A DNA stretch of 64,000 bases from Amblyornis subalaris (lineage: Eukaryota; Chordata; Aves; Passeriformes; Ptilonorhynchidae). Within the stretch, counting starts at the first letter, position 1. Each line of letters starts with the position of its first letter. The stretch lies in NCBI GenBank assembly GCA_018881555.1, contig JACAXG010000052.1, positions 3,596,001 through 3,660,000 on the forward strand. The letters are read 5' to 3'. Below are positions 1 through 13,300 of this stretch, in pieces. Position numbers and translations under genes: made by a program. The notes beneath the pieces were generated by a model that made no database searches, was not told the origin of the DNA, and saw nothing but the letters and a program-made list of their open reading frames with translations.

Positions 1-1440
1 AGAAAATTTTGTGCAGTTTCATGGCTAACTGTTGCAACAGAGGTGATTTAATATTTTACTATTAGAAAATTCTTTTCTACCTTGTTGACCTCTCAGAAAT
101 ACTGCTTATCTCTGTGCTGGGAAAGTATGTCATGTTAATGTTGTTACTATTGTATAAGTTTAGCTGGTTCTGAGTGAGTTTGGGAGAGCCTGTTAAATCT
201 ATCAATCATAGGGAGGGGAATTTCAGCATTTCACTAGCAATCTTTAGAGGATTTTGTACAAGTTTCTGCAAGACTCCAGGAATAGCAAGCACCCAAACTC
301 CACAGGGTGGGTAATTCTCCTGCACGACCTACCTGCCTTTGTACATAGTTATACTCCAGAGCTCTGTGGAACGGAAGAGCTAAATAAACCTTCCNGAAAT
401 GAATTCAGAACAGCAGGGTCACAGAAAACCCTTCAATATCCCCTGAAATTCCAAAAGAAATATGTTATTAAGGTGTAGCTGTGTGAGCAGAGCCAGCCCT
501 GAGTCTGTACCTGGTAAGAGATGTGCTTCTTGGCTAAACGAGGATGCTGTAGCTGACTTTAACAGCAGTTAATCTCCCTGGAGTAAAACCAGCTAATGTT
601 GCTGGCAAAGTTGGATCTCACTTGGGAATAATAAGTTCTAATGTGGTGTATAGTAACAGCCATACTTCCTCTGGTCCATCACAAGGGACTTTGCTGGGGC
701 ACAAGACACAGACCAGCTAAGGTGCAGAAACATAGTCCTTGTCCTGGTATCCGTATCCATATGGATCCATATTCATATACATGTACATATACATTCACCT
801 GCCGGTGTCTTACTGGGATGCAGAGCCCTTTGGACCCTTCATACCTCCTCATACAGCAGAGCTGCCCGAGGTTACAGGAATGCTCATTTAACTACCAACA
901 AAACCAGACCAGTAGAACAGAAAAAAACCTCCAAACTACACAGAGCAGTTTGTTGGTACGGGAAAAATCCATCCCATCCCTCACTCCTGGAAATCAGTCT
1001 TTCCATCTTCAACACAAGAAAGCTGGCAATTAGATGCAAGGAGAGGCTGAAGCAGGCAATCGTAAGCAGTAAACCTTCTGAGGATAGGAGCTCCTGTCAG
1101 GAAACTCACTGAAGGGGAACCAGTAACTGGCCCAATTAAAGGGAAAGATGTTTCTGGGAACTTGCATCTCAGACTAACATTGTAATTCTGGGATTGTGTG
1201 AGGCTCTGCTTACACTCAAAATCTGTGTTGTTCTGTTACCTGGTGGAGGGGTCATCTGTATTTTGTGTTAACGCACTTAACCGATGCAATTTAACTATGG
1301 ATACAGTTACATATACATGTATGGTAAATGTGTGTGTTTACATGCCTATGTGTATGGAATAGTTAGAGAGAAACAGATATAGATATGAAAGTTCTGTACT
1401 AGAGTAGTCTCATTCTGTAGGAGTGAAGCTACGCTGGTAT

Positions 1441-1473
1441 ATACACATACACACACACACATATATATATATT
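1441..1473. repeat. (CA)n-(TA)n microsatellite
   Basis: A short compound dinucleotide run: CA repeats passing directly into TA repeats. It is a typical vertebrate microsatellite and is likely to vary in length between individuals. Confidence 0.85.
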
Positions 1474-3429
1474 CTGATTGTATTCACGCTAGGGTGAGGG
1501 CTATGCTAGCAATTTTGGCTTGTATTTTGTGCTGGCCATAATGGGATTTTACTTTTCACAGTATTTCAATTTTGACAGAAGGTGAAGCATAGAGGCAGTG
1601 ACAATGCTGAAGGAAAAAAAGCCTGCATTCACTAATAGAGCTCCTGTTTGAAGACCTGGCTTAGGAAGTTTTGGTAAGTAAAGCACTCTTTTGTCAGGAT
1701 AAGCTCTATTTATACTGGAAAGGCTTAGTGGAATAAAATAACAAACCATACATGATCTGGAAACCTCACCAGGGGNTGCACCACTTCTGTTAGTGTAGCT
1801 TTTCTGGGCAGAGAGAACCCCAGTGTGGTGTGCTTTCATGCCTCTGTACAGGAAGGTTTAATGAAAAGGAGGCGTGTATGGGTCTGTTGGTTTGGCACTG
1901 AATAAACATGTGCCTAATTATCCTTAATACAGTTTCCTCTCTTACTTTTAACCATTTTTGTGTCAAATTATGTGGCTTATTCCACAGACATTCTAGATGA
2001 TTTCTACTACCCCGTTTGAAAACCCCGCTGTTCTTTTTCTAGGAGACGAAATATAAAAAATGAAGTATTGAATTCCAGTTTTCAAAGTTGCAATGTCATT
2101 CTGACACAATGTTCATTAAAACAGAGTGTGGTGGTGTGGTAAGAGCTATTAATTCAATTTCTTTCTTCTGGTCTTTTTTTTTGTTTCTCAAGGAAGCTCA
2201 GTCTGTTTCATCTTTTGAAAGTCTAATAAGCATTTTGAACAGGTTAGAACTATAAATCTAGTATTGCTAAATCCTACAGAAAAAAATTGCTTATGAAATA
2301 TATTGATTACAACTGATAATGATTTTTCCACCCTCTCTTCACTGGAGGCAAATAAATAACTATGGAAGTACAATGGCATTGTCATGGCTGGAGCTTTTGC
2401 TTTAGTACACTATAGAAGTCTGTGAATACCCTTAGCAATAAGTCTTATTTTTCAGTGTGATAATGTTCATTCTCTGTGCTTCTAAGTTCTGACTGAATTT
2501 GATAGTGAATGCTAGCGATTAACAATTACATGTCCTCAGATTTTCTGATTTGTTTCCTGTGTCAGGACTGTGAGTCTATTAAGAAGCGATTAGGGAGGAT
2601 CTCCTTCAAGTCTCCTTCACATCAAGATTCTCCCTTTTTTTGGTTCAGTTAACTTGAGGTGGGAGTTGCCTGTGATATTTTCTACATTTCACCTTCTGAG
2701 GTTATGGGCACTATTNATATGCCAGATCTCCCTCTGAGATGAATAAGTACGACTTTTATGAATTTTTCTTCACTTGTAGAATTTAATTTACATGAATAAT
2801 TAGAAAGGGATGAGTTAAAACTCTTATTTAAAGAGGTAGCATCCTTTTGTTAGCCTATTGTCCAGCTTTGGAACCCAGTTGTTTTAAAAAGGATCTGTGC
2901 TCTTCTCCATAGGGATTTTCCTCTTTGTAGTTTTGCCTTGATCTAAATCAGCCTGTTGTAAAGCAGATTTTGGGATGGAGTTTGACAAAGAACAACTTTA
3001 ATCTGGAGAACTAAAGGGACTTNCAATTTTCCCTCGGAAATGTTTGCTGGCTTCTTTTTCTGATGTGGCCAGGATTTGCTATCAGATTTATGACAATGTT
3101 GTTTAATTCATACATCAAAATAAATAAATTAAGTGCTTAACTTCATTTAGTTCTTTGTGCTGTTTCCTGTGCTGTTAGGACTTTAATGAGTCCAGCTGCT
3201 CTGTAGAGTTGCTGAGGGTGGAAGTTGGCCTGGGAGGGGAAGGAACAGCTTCTCTTTGAAGTGCTGTCGTGGCAGGATCACTAAAGCAAGGCTTCGAAGG
3301 GGAAATTCCTGTTTCCCTTCCTATTCTACTTCAGTGGTCTTGACGGCAGTTAAATAGGGAGCAGTACTAAGGCTTTCAGACTTGGCTTCTCAGCCATTTG
3401 ATGCCAAACTTCCAATGAGAACTGGGGGT

Positions 3430-3515
3430 GAGAGAGAGAGAGAGAGAGAGAGAAAGAAAAGGAAAGAAAGGCAAAGAAAAGAAAATTAAAGGGGAAAAAA
3501 ATAGGGGGAAGAGCA
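3430..3515. repeat. (GA)n microsatellite with purine-rich tail
   Basis: About twelve GA units at 3430-3453 pass into an A/G-only tract up to about 3515. The purine/pyrimidine strand asymmetry creates the open frames on both strands here (Arg-Glu repeats on plus, Ser-Leu repeats on minus). Those are translation artefacts, not genes. Confidence 0.85.
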
Positions 3516-6500
3516 AGATGTTTATAAGTGCTCTGTACAGGCACCCACTCCAGAAGAGTACCCACCAGCACTCTGGTGCCCATCCAACACTCACTACTGG
3601 AGCTGGGAATGCTAAGGTTACCTGTTTTTCTAACAACTGGCCTTAGGCTATGAGAGGAGAGGGAACACAGCTTTATCTGTGAGGGGTAGGGAAAGAGGAA
3701 GGCAACACCTCATGGGAAATGGTGCCTCATTGACATTCAGAGGGCTGCACAGTGTTTCATAGGTGCTTGAAAGTCAGTTACAGCAGTCCTCCTTATCTTC
3801 CCCNAGTAATGTATTTGCTGAAAAATTATGGTCAAAGTAGTTCACAGTCTTGCGTTGGCTGAGNGCAATTGGCTACCCTGGGTTTGCATCTGCTTATGTG
3901 TATGTGTGTCTGAATGAAACAAATGACAGAGGGAAACACTGGGTTACTCCTCTTCTGCACCACCCCTTCAAATCTGGAAATGCCCTGCAAGACCCTGGCA
4001 TCCAGCACTTCTCAGCAGATGGCCAAAAATTTTGTCCTCCTAAAGATTGCTCCAAGAGTCCCCTTTTTAACCTATCCTATGCATTTATTTTAGGGTAGCT
4101 TACCCTATGAATGTGCTTTTCTTCCTTATAGTTAATGAGAAGATGCTGGATAGCCACCTCAGGTGACAGATTTAATTTTTTAAATAGCTGAAGTTAGCTG
4201 AGATAAATCCCTTTAACAGTACCAAGCCTGAAAAGGCAAAACTGCAATATTGAACCAGCTGTTCTCAGCAAAGTACCTTCAGAAGGTTCCTTCTTATATT
4301 TCAGGACAGAAAAACTGTCCTACTGTTGTGGAGGAAACAAAGGAAAGTAAAACCAAAAATGAGATGGTAGTAATAGTGTCATGAGTCTGCTGAGGAACTG
4401 CAGCAGGATCTTTTCCTGAAGACAGTCGTCTTCTCTCATACCTGCAAAGCAGGTGGTAAGCAATAAGTGTCTTACTACAGGAAGGGTTTTTTAAAATTTT
4501 AAACTTTAAAATTTAAATTTTTANTGCAATCTAAAACTCTATCACAGCTGTAGATCAGAGTGCACTTTTTCTTATCAAGTGTTTAAAATATCTTCTGTAC
4601 TTGGACTGTGTGCATCTTTAAAATATTTAGGGCCAAATCAACTACTGGATTTAAGGACAGCAGTAGTTTTATTTTTTTTCTCCCAGGAACAGCATTCCAA
4701 GGAGAGATGGATTATTCTGTACTTCTCTGCACAAGTTTTGTGGCCAAGTATCTAGGAGCATGTAGGCAGTTAAATTGGCCATGTCCCTGCTGTTTGGAGA
4801 GGCCCGGAACTCTGAGGAATCTCATCCTTTGTCTTGGACACATTATAGCTTGGATTGCATTTTAGTTTTACAGTTTATGACATTGGGAAGGGAACTGTTC
4901 TGTGTCCTCTTGGGTGTGGTGGTTTTGGATCGGATGCTCAGCAGACATCCTTGAACCCAATGTCTTCTGCCCGCAACTGTAGGCGCCTAGAACTAGAAAC
5001 TACCTGGTCCCTTCTAGACCTGTGTTCCTAAAAGCAGATGGCTGCATTAACACTACTGAGCTGATGGCTCTTTCCTGATACATATATTGGTTATATTTCA
5101 ACACATACTAAGTGTGGATTGCTTTGCTGTCATTGCATGAGTTCTCTGTATACTAAAGAGGACTCAGTTTAAATAGCAGTNTTCAACAGTGTCATGAATA
5201 TTTTTTGTCGGCTTGCATTCTGTAAAATTGTGGGGTAGCATTGGCAATTCTTCTGTTCTATTCTTATGTCTGTAATAGTCAGACAAGCCCTTGGAGTGCT
5301 TGGTTACATAGCCAAGATAGATAATGTAAGATAATTTGCATTATTTCAAATAAAACATACTTCTGGTGTGCTTGACTTTGCAAAGCTGAGAGATCTAAAA
5401 TGCTTTTTTTATCTTAAGCATTTTTGCATTAAATTTGTTCATCAGTAAAGTTTGGTTCTTGTTTTTTTTAAAGGCCAACTGTATTACAGATATCAAANTG
5501 CTCCCGAAGGCATACTGTTTTCTGATCCTTCTAAGGGACTTCTGTCTTCTAATGGAAAGACCTAAAGGCATTCTGAAAGCTCAAAGGAGTGAATGGAAGC
5601 TCTTTTCCTTTGATTTTTACACATCTGTAGTATCAAAAACTACTCAGCTCATTCTTTATTCATCCAAGTTTGCCCAAGAATCATAAAAGATACCTTAAAT
5701 GTGTTCTTTGACCTGAATTATGATACAGATAATACTCTGAAATACAATATGCTTCACCATTCATTAACCAGGTAGCNTCAATTTACATCAGTGCTTTTGC
5801 TATACATGAGTGTACAAGTTTCTATCCTTCTTTTTGCCTCTAATTCTTCACTTGTCCAGAAAGAGCGAATCTGTTCTTTTTGCATTCTCATGTGATNCAT
5901 ACAGATTTTGAAAAATGTAATTGAGAGTTTTGTCCTGACTCTTTTTGCTTCTTGATATATTTAAGGAAAAGGGGAAAATTAATACTTGTTTTCTCCCTCA
6001 GAACTTCAGATAACGGTGTAAAGAAGCTGACAGCTACCTTATAAGTATTTTAATAATTTGGGGAGAAGGAACGTACCAAAGCAGTCAGTTTTGTTCATCA
6101 TAGACTTGATATTTCCTCCTTGGAATTTTGGTGCCACACCTATCTGGTTCTACAGCAGTCTACCAAAACTAAAAAAGTAAAAAAAAGTAAAATGGTGCAT
6201 GCCAGGCTATCCCTTCATTTTAGTTTTCTTCTTTTTCTTCTAGCAACATTTCTTACGTCTTCTCTGTCTTATTTGTTCTTGCCCGTTCAAATTCCCAGTT
6301 TAAAAGATCTTTGGTCTTGGCCTCATGGATTTCTTATCACCATAGATTCTCAGCATCTTGTTGAAATCTCCATGTGGCTTCTACCATCCATTTCTATTAT
6401 TTTCTAGTCTCCTCATCCTTGGGGACAAGTAACAGTTTCTGAAATCCGTACACCTCTCTCAGCAAACATTTGTATCCGTTCTACACATATAAACCTGTTG

Positions 6501-7813
6501 AATGCCACTTTGCAGCTGCTGTGTGACTCTTCATTCCCCTACTCGCTTTATCTCTCTTTTATGNCCAGTGATATTGTTTACACCCCCAACTGTAACTTTT
6601 CTTCATCTCCACTTTTTTTGACCATCTCCATAGGTTTGGCCTCTAAGTTGGTTCCACACCCGTTGTTGTCCTTGCTGCTTCAATCACTGTTAAACACATC
6701 CTCAATTACAACTTCCGTTTCCAGTCTTTTTTGACCCTTTTAACTGTTTGTTCATCACTTGCTTATGCTGAGTCACAACCTGGACTGTCAAATCTAAAAC
6801 ACATGAAAATCTAAAGCTCTTCCCCTTCCTCTCAGAAAAAAAAAAAACAAACCAAACCAAACCAACCTACTTCTTTCCATCTGAAGATAAAATACTTTCT
6901 TTACAGTAAGAACAAATTCTCTTTGGCATCTACACAGTTTCAAAGCATGTCATTAGATAACCATTAGCACAGTGTCCTATGCATGTGTTGGGTCTTCAGT
7001 TGCTGGTCTTATCTGCAGCATTGGTGGTTAACATGATGGTTCTAAAACACTTTTCTTCCATCTTTTTATGTAATTGCTTTTAAACCAATTATGTTTTAAT
7101 ATGGCTTTGTTTTGATATGGCTTCTGCAACATCCCATATGAGTTGCACAATTTAGTTGTGTATNGTGGGAAAGAATACTTCCTTTTTGGATTGTTGTTTG
7201 TCCTGTTGTCTAAAAGGTAAAATATGGCCCAACACTTCAACACTGTGATTAAGCCTAGAAAGAAAAAGCAACACTTGCTATAAAATTATGAAGGGCAAAT
7301 TTGGTTAAAAGTTCAATAACAATTTTGTGTTGTTTTGGTTCTTAAAATTCTCTGACAGAATATCGTAAATAATAATTCTAGTTAAAAATCAGATGAAGGT
7401 GAAAATTTATGGTCAAGTTAAAAACTTCTAAAAATAAGTCTGACAGAGCATTAACTGCTTCAGGAACTGATATTTTATACCAGTTAACCATTGATTATCT
7501 TTAGATGAAAAAGAAAGAAAGAGATTAATCAGCCATTACACAATGACAATTAGACAGAGCTAGTAGAAAGTGAAAGTCTTTGGAAATCTCTGTGGAGGTA
7601 TGACAATAAGGGATGGAAACAGATGAACATTTTTAAAGATTGTTTATGGATAATGTAGTTAAAGAGGGAAAAAGAAGGACTGTAAGCCAATGTNTCAATC
7701 AGGAAGACACTGGTAATTAAAACGTTTGTATTAAAAAAATCTGCTTTTAGATTTTGTTTGTTTGTTGTTTGGTTTTGTTTTTAAACAGATGTATGTTCTT
7801 GCATCTTTGCACT

Positions 7814-7905
7814 TCAGCAGCAAGTGGATTCATTATGATCATTAGTTTCCTGTGGTGGTGTTACATCAGGTACATTTTCATCNGTACTGCTGCTAGTACC
7901 ATTGG
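7814..7905 (-). pseudogene. Possible terminal exon fragment, Ser/Thr/Asn/Asp-rich
   Basis: On the minus strand a pyrimidine-rich tract ends in ATTAG, a plausible splice acceptor at 7906-7907. An open frame follows: NGTSSS, one ambiguous residue, then DENVPDVTPPQETNDHN and ESTCC, ending at a stop at 7814. Its composition resembles that of the acidic relic about 270 bp upstream on the same strand, so it may belong to the same former gene. This is inference; phase agreement between the two pieces could not be shown, and the fragment is short enough to arise by chance. Confidence 0.22.
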
Positions 7906-8138
7906 CTAATGTGAAGATTAAGATAAGCAGAAAATTATTTCCTTGTATAGCCAATACAAGTCTTAATTTCAGTGAAAATGAAGAGTCAAATCCCAAGAAG
8001 GCCTAAACACCTACACCTCCCATTGATTCATTCTTTTCAGGATCTGGGTATAGTAATAATGCCACTACATTGCTCTGTAGATCTGAATGCAGTGTGTTAA
8101 NAGTCTTCATTCATCAACAGATTATTTGTTGTGTTTGT

Positions 8139-8158
8139 ATTTATTTATTTATTTATTT
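8139..8158. repeat. (ATTT)n microsatellite
   Basis: Five uninterrupted ATTT units, directly downstream (on the minus strand) of the final stop of the acidic relic. Confidence 0.8.
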
Positions 8159-8172
8159 CTAATTTAACATTT

Positions 8173-8699
8173 TTAGTCCTTCCAGTTCATTAGTGAGTCA
8201 GGAACATCAATGTCTAGTGTATTTCCTCACTGTCTTCTATCTCTTCCTCTTGCATTTAAAGAAATATTTACTGATTCACTATAATCACTGACATTTCCTC
8301 TGCTTTCATTTGTTTCTGTACTGCTAGCTGTTTCCTCAATTTCATTAGTATCAAGTAGCTCTTCAGTGATAGACTGCTGTTCCTCATCTTCATGTTGATA
8401 ATTTTATTTTCACATGCATCATCCTGATTTTCAACATCTTCAGTGCAGTCCTCAGAAGATGAGTCATTTGCAACAGACAGATTTTCATTACTGGAGTCAT
8501 CTTTAGAGTGAGAATGTGGTGGTCTGTTCTCAGGGATATTGTTTGCTCCTCTNTTCCTTTCATTATCTCTTGGAAGAGATGTGCCTGATGTTCGTGCTNG
8601 GTCATTATCCAGATAATTAAAATCAAATGTACTTATTTTGTAGATTAAACAAGAACATTTTTTATTATGATTGTTTGTGTTTGAAGCTTTAAAAACATC
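8173..8699 (-). pseudogene. Acidic Ser/Asp/Glu/Asn-rich coding relic, frame-disrupted
   Basis: Read on the minus strand, one frame is open from just after a stop at 8700-8702 to about 8402 (about 99 codons) and is strongly acidic, with stretches such as DDSSNENLSVANDSSSEDC and EDVENQDDACEN. A frame change of one base in an A-rich run near 8401-8406 brings in a second acidic frame (HEDEEQQSITEELLDTNE, then IEETASSTETNESRGNVSD). That frame meets a TGA at 8227-8229 and, read past it, continues as GNTLDIDVPDSLMNWKD to a TAA at 8173-8175. So about 175 codons are broken by one frameshift and one stop. No start codon, signal peptide or clear upstream exon was found. I do not recognise the protein. 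Asp/Ser-rich composition is seen in secreted mineral-matrix (SIBLING) proteins and in acidic tails of nuclear proteins. An indel error in a draft assembly is an alternative to true decay. Confidence 0.38.
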
Positions 8700-9758
8700 T
8701 TAGTATAAATGTTGAACTTAATTTCACTGGCTATTTAAACATTTAATGTAAGAAATATTTTCATTCAATAGATAAAACAGTGTTAATTTTTAATAGGTTT
8801 GCTCCACNGAAATATATTGTTGACATAGCATAATTTTGCACAAAGTGGGGCAAGACACACAAAAGTGAAGGTTCTGGNAGCTTCTTTGTAAAGATTGTCG
8901 TTTGCACGAGTGACAGCAGTTACTGGTAGAGGCCAGAAACGGTAGAAGGTAAGAAAGGTAAGCGTGGCTGCAAGCTGTGGGTGGGTGACATTTCTAGCCA
9001 ATAGAAGGCATAGAGAAAAGGGTATATCTGTTATACATTAGAGTTGGCAGAGTCTGAGACTGTCCCAGCTGACTTGCCCAGCCTAAGCAAGTAATGTTGA
9101 CTCCTGCCATGATCCTTAGAGAAAACTTCTTGGGAGAATGTCTGTCCACAACTTTTAAGTGTCTGAGCAGAAGACGAATTTTCCTCTGGAGCTCTTTCTC
9201 TCCGTACAGTGATAACTGACTGAGACTACATGTCCAATTGCTGAAGCTAGGTGAGAAGCATCCTTCCCAAAGGTGTTGGTTTCGGTGTCTCATGCTGATA
9301 CTGAAGTTCATACCTACCCACTTGCTTTTGAGGGGTGTATTCAACCACCCATTCCTGGGAAGTCAGCTCTATAAACTATAGTTAGTTTAACTATACCCAT
9401 AGTTATCCTTTTATATCTAAGTCACACCACGCTTCTTCTGTAACTGCCACGGGGCATATAATACTTTGATTTCCCTTGAAGCTTTTCCTTTTTGTCTGTG
9501 ACTCCATGGTGTTGTTCTAATTGCCAGTAATATAGATTTTTTTTTAATTATCAAGTATTTAGAAATAATTTTACTCAAAAGATCAGTTCCCTACAAGATA
9601 AGTTTTGCAACTACTTAGAAATAATGTTTNTTGATTTCAGACACAGTGAACATCACAAATGGCAAGTTCTTCAACCATGGCTTCTTGCAAATGGCAATAT
9701 TTATGTTAAAATCTATCTAGTATTTTCTGGGGATTGTTTACTTTTTTTTTTTTTTGCC

Positions 9759-10235
9759 ATAGACTTAGAGAATACCAGGTTGGGAAGGACCTCAAGGATC
9801 GTCTGGTCCAAACTTTCTTGGCCAAACCAGTCTAGACATGATAACTCAGCANCCTGTCCAGCTGAATCTCAAGAGTGTCCAATGTTGGGGAATCCACCAC
9901 TTTCCTGGGGAAATTATTCCAGTGGGTGATTGTTCACATTCTTAAAAATTTTTCTCTTGTGTCCAACCACAATCTTCCCAGGAGTAACTTGTATCCATTA
10001 TGCCTCATCTTTTCCATGTGTTGCCTTGTAAAAAGGGAGTCTCCATCTTTTTTTTTTAGGTGTCAAGCTCCTGTGACAGTTCACAAACCAACTCTTCCTT
10101 CACTGACGGTGNATTCGTATTNGCATTAACCTGAGTTTTTGTTCTGAAGGCTGAGGGCCCAAGAGTGCTGGTAAAGACAGAGGTGAAGAAAGTGTTGAGA
10201 ACCTCTGTCCTTTTGGCATTATTGGTGAGTAATTC
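9759..10235 (-). mobile_element. CR1 LINE 3' fragment, diverged
   Basis: The plus strand reads as the reverse complement of the CR1 3' region. It opens at 9759 with a degenerate form of the CR1 terminus, then carries the familiar GTTGGGAAGGACCTCAAGGA, 'ggtccaa' and 'tccaccacttt' blocks. Agreement with the bird CR1 3' region is good to about 10085. The segment 10140-10235 also resembles CR1 internal sequence, so the copy is probably internally deleted. It is 5'-truncated and has no coding capacity left. The plus-strand open frames across it are antisense artefacts. Confidence 0.85.
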
Positions 10236-10254
10236 TCCTCTCCTGTTTTTCTGT

Positions 10255-10321
10255 TGTGTTTTGGTTTTTTGTTTGGTTTTTTGTTTTGTTTTGGTTTCGG
10301 TTTTTTTGTTGTTGTTGTGTT
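10255..10321. repeat. GTTTT-rich low-complexity tract
   Basis: An irregular series of GGTTTT/GTTTG units follows the CR1 fragment directly. It may have grown from an A-rich or simple tail and accounts for the Phe/Trp-rich and Lys/Pro-rich frames here. Confidence 0.7.
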
Positions 10322-13300
10322 TGTAGACATTTCCAAATCTGGGAAAGTAGATTTGACCTATGGAATTTTATTATGCATATCTGTAACACTGTTATGAAAT
10401 TTGAATCAATATGTTCTGTAGTACTTAATTCGCATCAATGTCAGCTTCCCTAAAATCACTGTGCTTGTCTTTTCTTGTACACATTGTGTCCTCCTGACTT
10501 AGTATTTCTAATACTGTTTGTACAAGATGTTCCGTAGATGCAGCCTTATGGTGCTAATCATGCTTGGCTCATTCCCTTGAACTGGATCCAGAATAACCTC
10601 ATTTTGCATTATGGTTATCCTCTTTGAAGAGTCCTTATATCCAACAGAGGGATTTAGAGTCTTGAAGAGTGTGATCTAGTTAAGGCCATCCTTCTTCATA
10701 TTTTCACATAGAGTAGGGAGGGCACTGAAACACTGTAAAGTCTCTATTTTGCTATCTAAATAGTCTGTATTATCTGATCCTTGTGGGTTGTATATAAGTA
10801 TATAAACATAAANATGGTGTCATTGAGAGTAGTAACATAAAGAAATCACGCCCATGGCATTGACAGTATCTGAGAATTACCAGCAGACCTTTTGTTTTTG
10901 CTGTATCATCTTTAACAATACAACACATGTCCTCTTCTGAAAACAATGTAGAATTCAGGAAAAGAAGGGAACTTTATGTTTGGAAATATGCAAAATTAAA
11001 AAAAAATAATTTTTGACAATAATAAGTTCTCTGAGAAAAGGCAAAAACTGTTTTTTAATTTGGTGAATGAAACTGAAACAACAACAACAACAACAATGAA
11101 AGTTTAAAAAATCTGTTATTTTTATTATCTCTCACTTTTACATCAAGTCTTTAGAATAAGATTTGTTTCTATTTAAAAAAAAAAAGAAAAATGAAAGAAG
11201 TTTAAAAAAAAGAGAGTTAAGAGGATAAAAAATTGGAGCTTGAGTCTATTGAGCCAAAATAATTTGCATAGCTCTAGTTACATGTCAAAACTGAGTCCAA
11301 TCTCATCGCAACTAGGAATTGTTTCCACATTAAAGTTGATCAAAGATATCTGAAGGTCACTTTTTACCCAATCTGGACAGTATATATGTCTCCAAAACAC
11401 TGTTGGCATTGTTATGCCAATCTGGACAACCAATCTGGTCAAGGACTAAGCAAAAACAAAGGCTTAGCTTTCAGCTTGGCTTGAGAGGTTGTTCTAGAGC
11501 AAGCCAGGGACATTTTGGCAGGTTAACATGACTAAGACATGCAAGATTCAGCTCCTAATTCCATCTTTTAGTGCTAGTAACATTTAAAACCTACCAAAAG
11601 GCTAAGGTAATCTGGCATATTTTTTTATTCTCTGCCTTTAAGAAAGAGTGACTATAGCCAAAATAATACTGTAAATGCTTGCTTGTGAATGCTAATTCTA
11701 TGTGTTATCCTTGAGACCAATCCTTGTCAGAGGCTAGAAGGAGCCAGAGTATACGGCAACAGACAATCTGAAAAATCACGGGAAAATTTTTGAGCTTCTC
11801 TGTTGGCCCCATTTTATTCTCCAGCAGAGTAAATCCCCTGTCTCTGGGTCCGAGTTGAATCTTGAAGGTGAGCAGCATTGCTGCCTTCAGCTTTTTCACT
11901 GGTTGGATACACAAGGGAAATTTTGCAAAAGATAAGGGCCTGTTCTCAGGAAAGATTTTGTGCTCCAAACAGCCAGTGCTTGCAGACCTGAGATATTTGT
12001 CTGTGCTCTGGGAAAAAGCAAAACTTTAGTCTCACCTTCGTGCTTAGTATTTATTACTGTTTCGGAGACTAGTCTACATAGAATTCTGTATGTCTGGAGA
12101 GAGAAGGTGCAAAGCAGAAGGAATTTTGTGCTATGTGGTACTGCAAAAACTTTATTAGGTTGCTATTGATTATTTTAGTGCAAGGGCCCACAGTTACCTG
12201 ATCAAGAAGAAAACTCTGTGTTCAGAAAGTGATGTTGGAGTGGGATCAGGGGGGAAGGGGTGGAGAGACGAAGGTAAGGCATGAAAGGGTTTGCTTGTTT
12301 TAATGAATATTCCTTCCTTATTGTTCTGCTGCTGGCTTTGCTAAAGCAAAACATCTTCATGACTGGTCCAGCACTTGGGAGTGCTTGGATAAAGGCACTA
12401 CGAGTGCAAGATATTCTGAGCACAAAGATGACTTTGTGCATTGCCTTCATTATCCTGTGAATCCATACCTCACTTGGGAATGGAGCTGCTTTTTGTATGA
12501 TTGGTGAGATGATTGATTTTCATCTGTGTTTGAAAATTTCATACATTTTTGGGAAGTGAAAAATAAAATACTTTCATGATGGTCTGCTGTAAAACATTGC
12601 AGCTATTTGCCATGGTGTTGACTTCCAATAACTGAAAATTAAAGGTCTACTGAAATAATTTTGCTCCCCTGTGATTTAAAGAGACCCAGTCTCACCATAA
12701 TTTAGAGTCAACTTTTTGTCCCAGCACAGTTCCATGATTTGCAAGCAGTTTCTGGCAGCCATCGTTGTCAAATCAATGATATTTCTTCTTCTTCTCCTAA
12801 CTTTTTGGCCCTTTTCCCTCATAATTAACTTCTTCATCAGATTTACAGCTATTTANGTCTACCTTTCTAAGGGATAAACTCCTGAATGAAAATACTGTGC
12901 TATGAGAACTTTTTAAACCTATTTCCTTGCCTGACATGATTGTATTTCTTAAATACAAAATTCAAATGGAAAATGTCTGTGCTCACAATGTTACATTTTA
13001 CTTCATATTCTTAGAATATGAAAAATAAGCTAAGTGTTCACATCCTAAAATTTCAGAGTAAATTCCATATTAATAAGACTTAAAAATGCTATTAAATTTG
13101 TTCATGTACATAATTTAATAGTAAAATGCTCTTAGCTTTTGGACAAAAAGGAGGAAAACAGTAAGTTAATGCTGCAGCTTGGATCAAAGTGTTTGGGCAA
13201 CTGCAGTTAACTTTAATCTTGTTCAATCTCTTTGTAACAAGGAAGTAGCCTGATACACTTGTTAGAAATAAATGATGTACTCTGTTTGCTGCTTGCTCTT

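Larger units (their letters stand above)
1..7800. other. AT-rich non-genic stretch, no gene seen
   Basis: This stretch is AT-rich, CpG-poor and carries isolated N bases. The open frames are short, lack flanking splice signals and have no recognisable domains. Frames at 641-1033 and 6120-6734 are typical chance frames; the second lies in pyrimidine-rich sequence. The only structure I can support is simple repeats near 1441 and 3430. It could be intergenic or deep intronic; nothing in the sequence separates the two. Confidence 0.6.

Noticed and set aside
3350..3646. Overlapping frames with Arg-Glu and Ser-Leu repeats
   Set aside because: Produced by the (GA)n microsatellite and its purine-rich tail.
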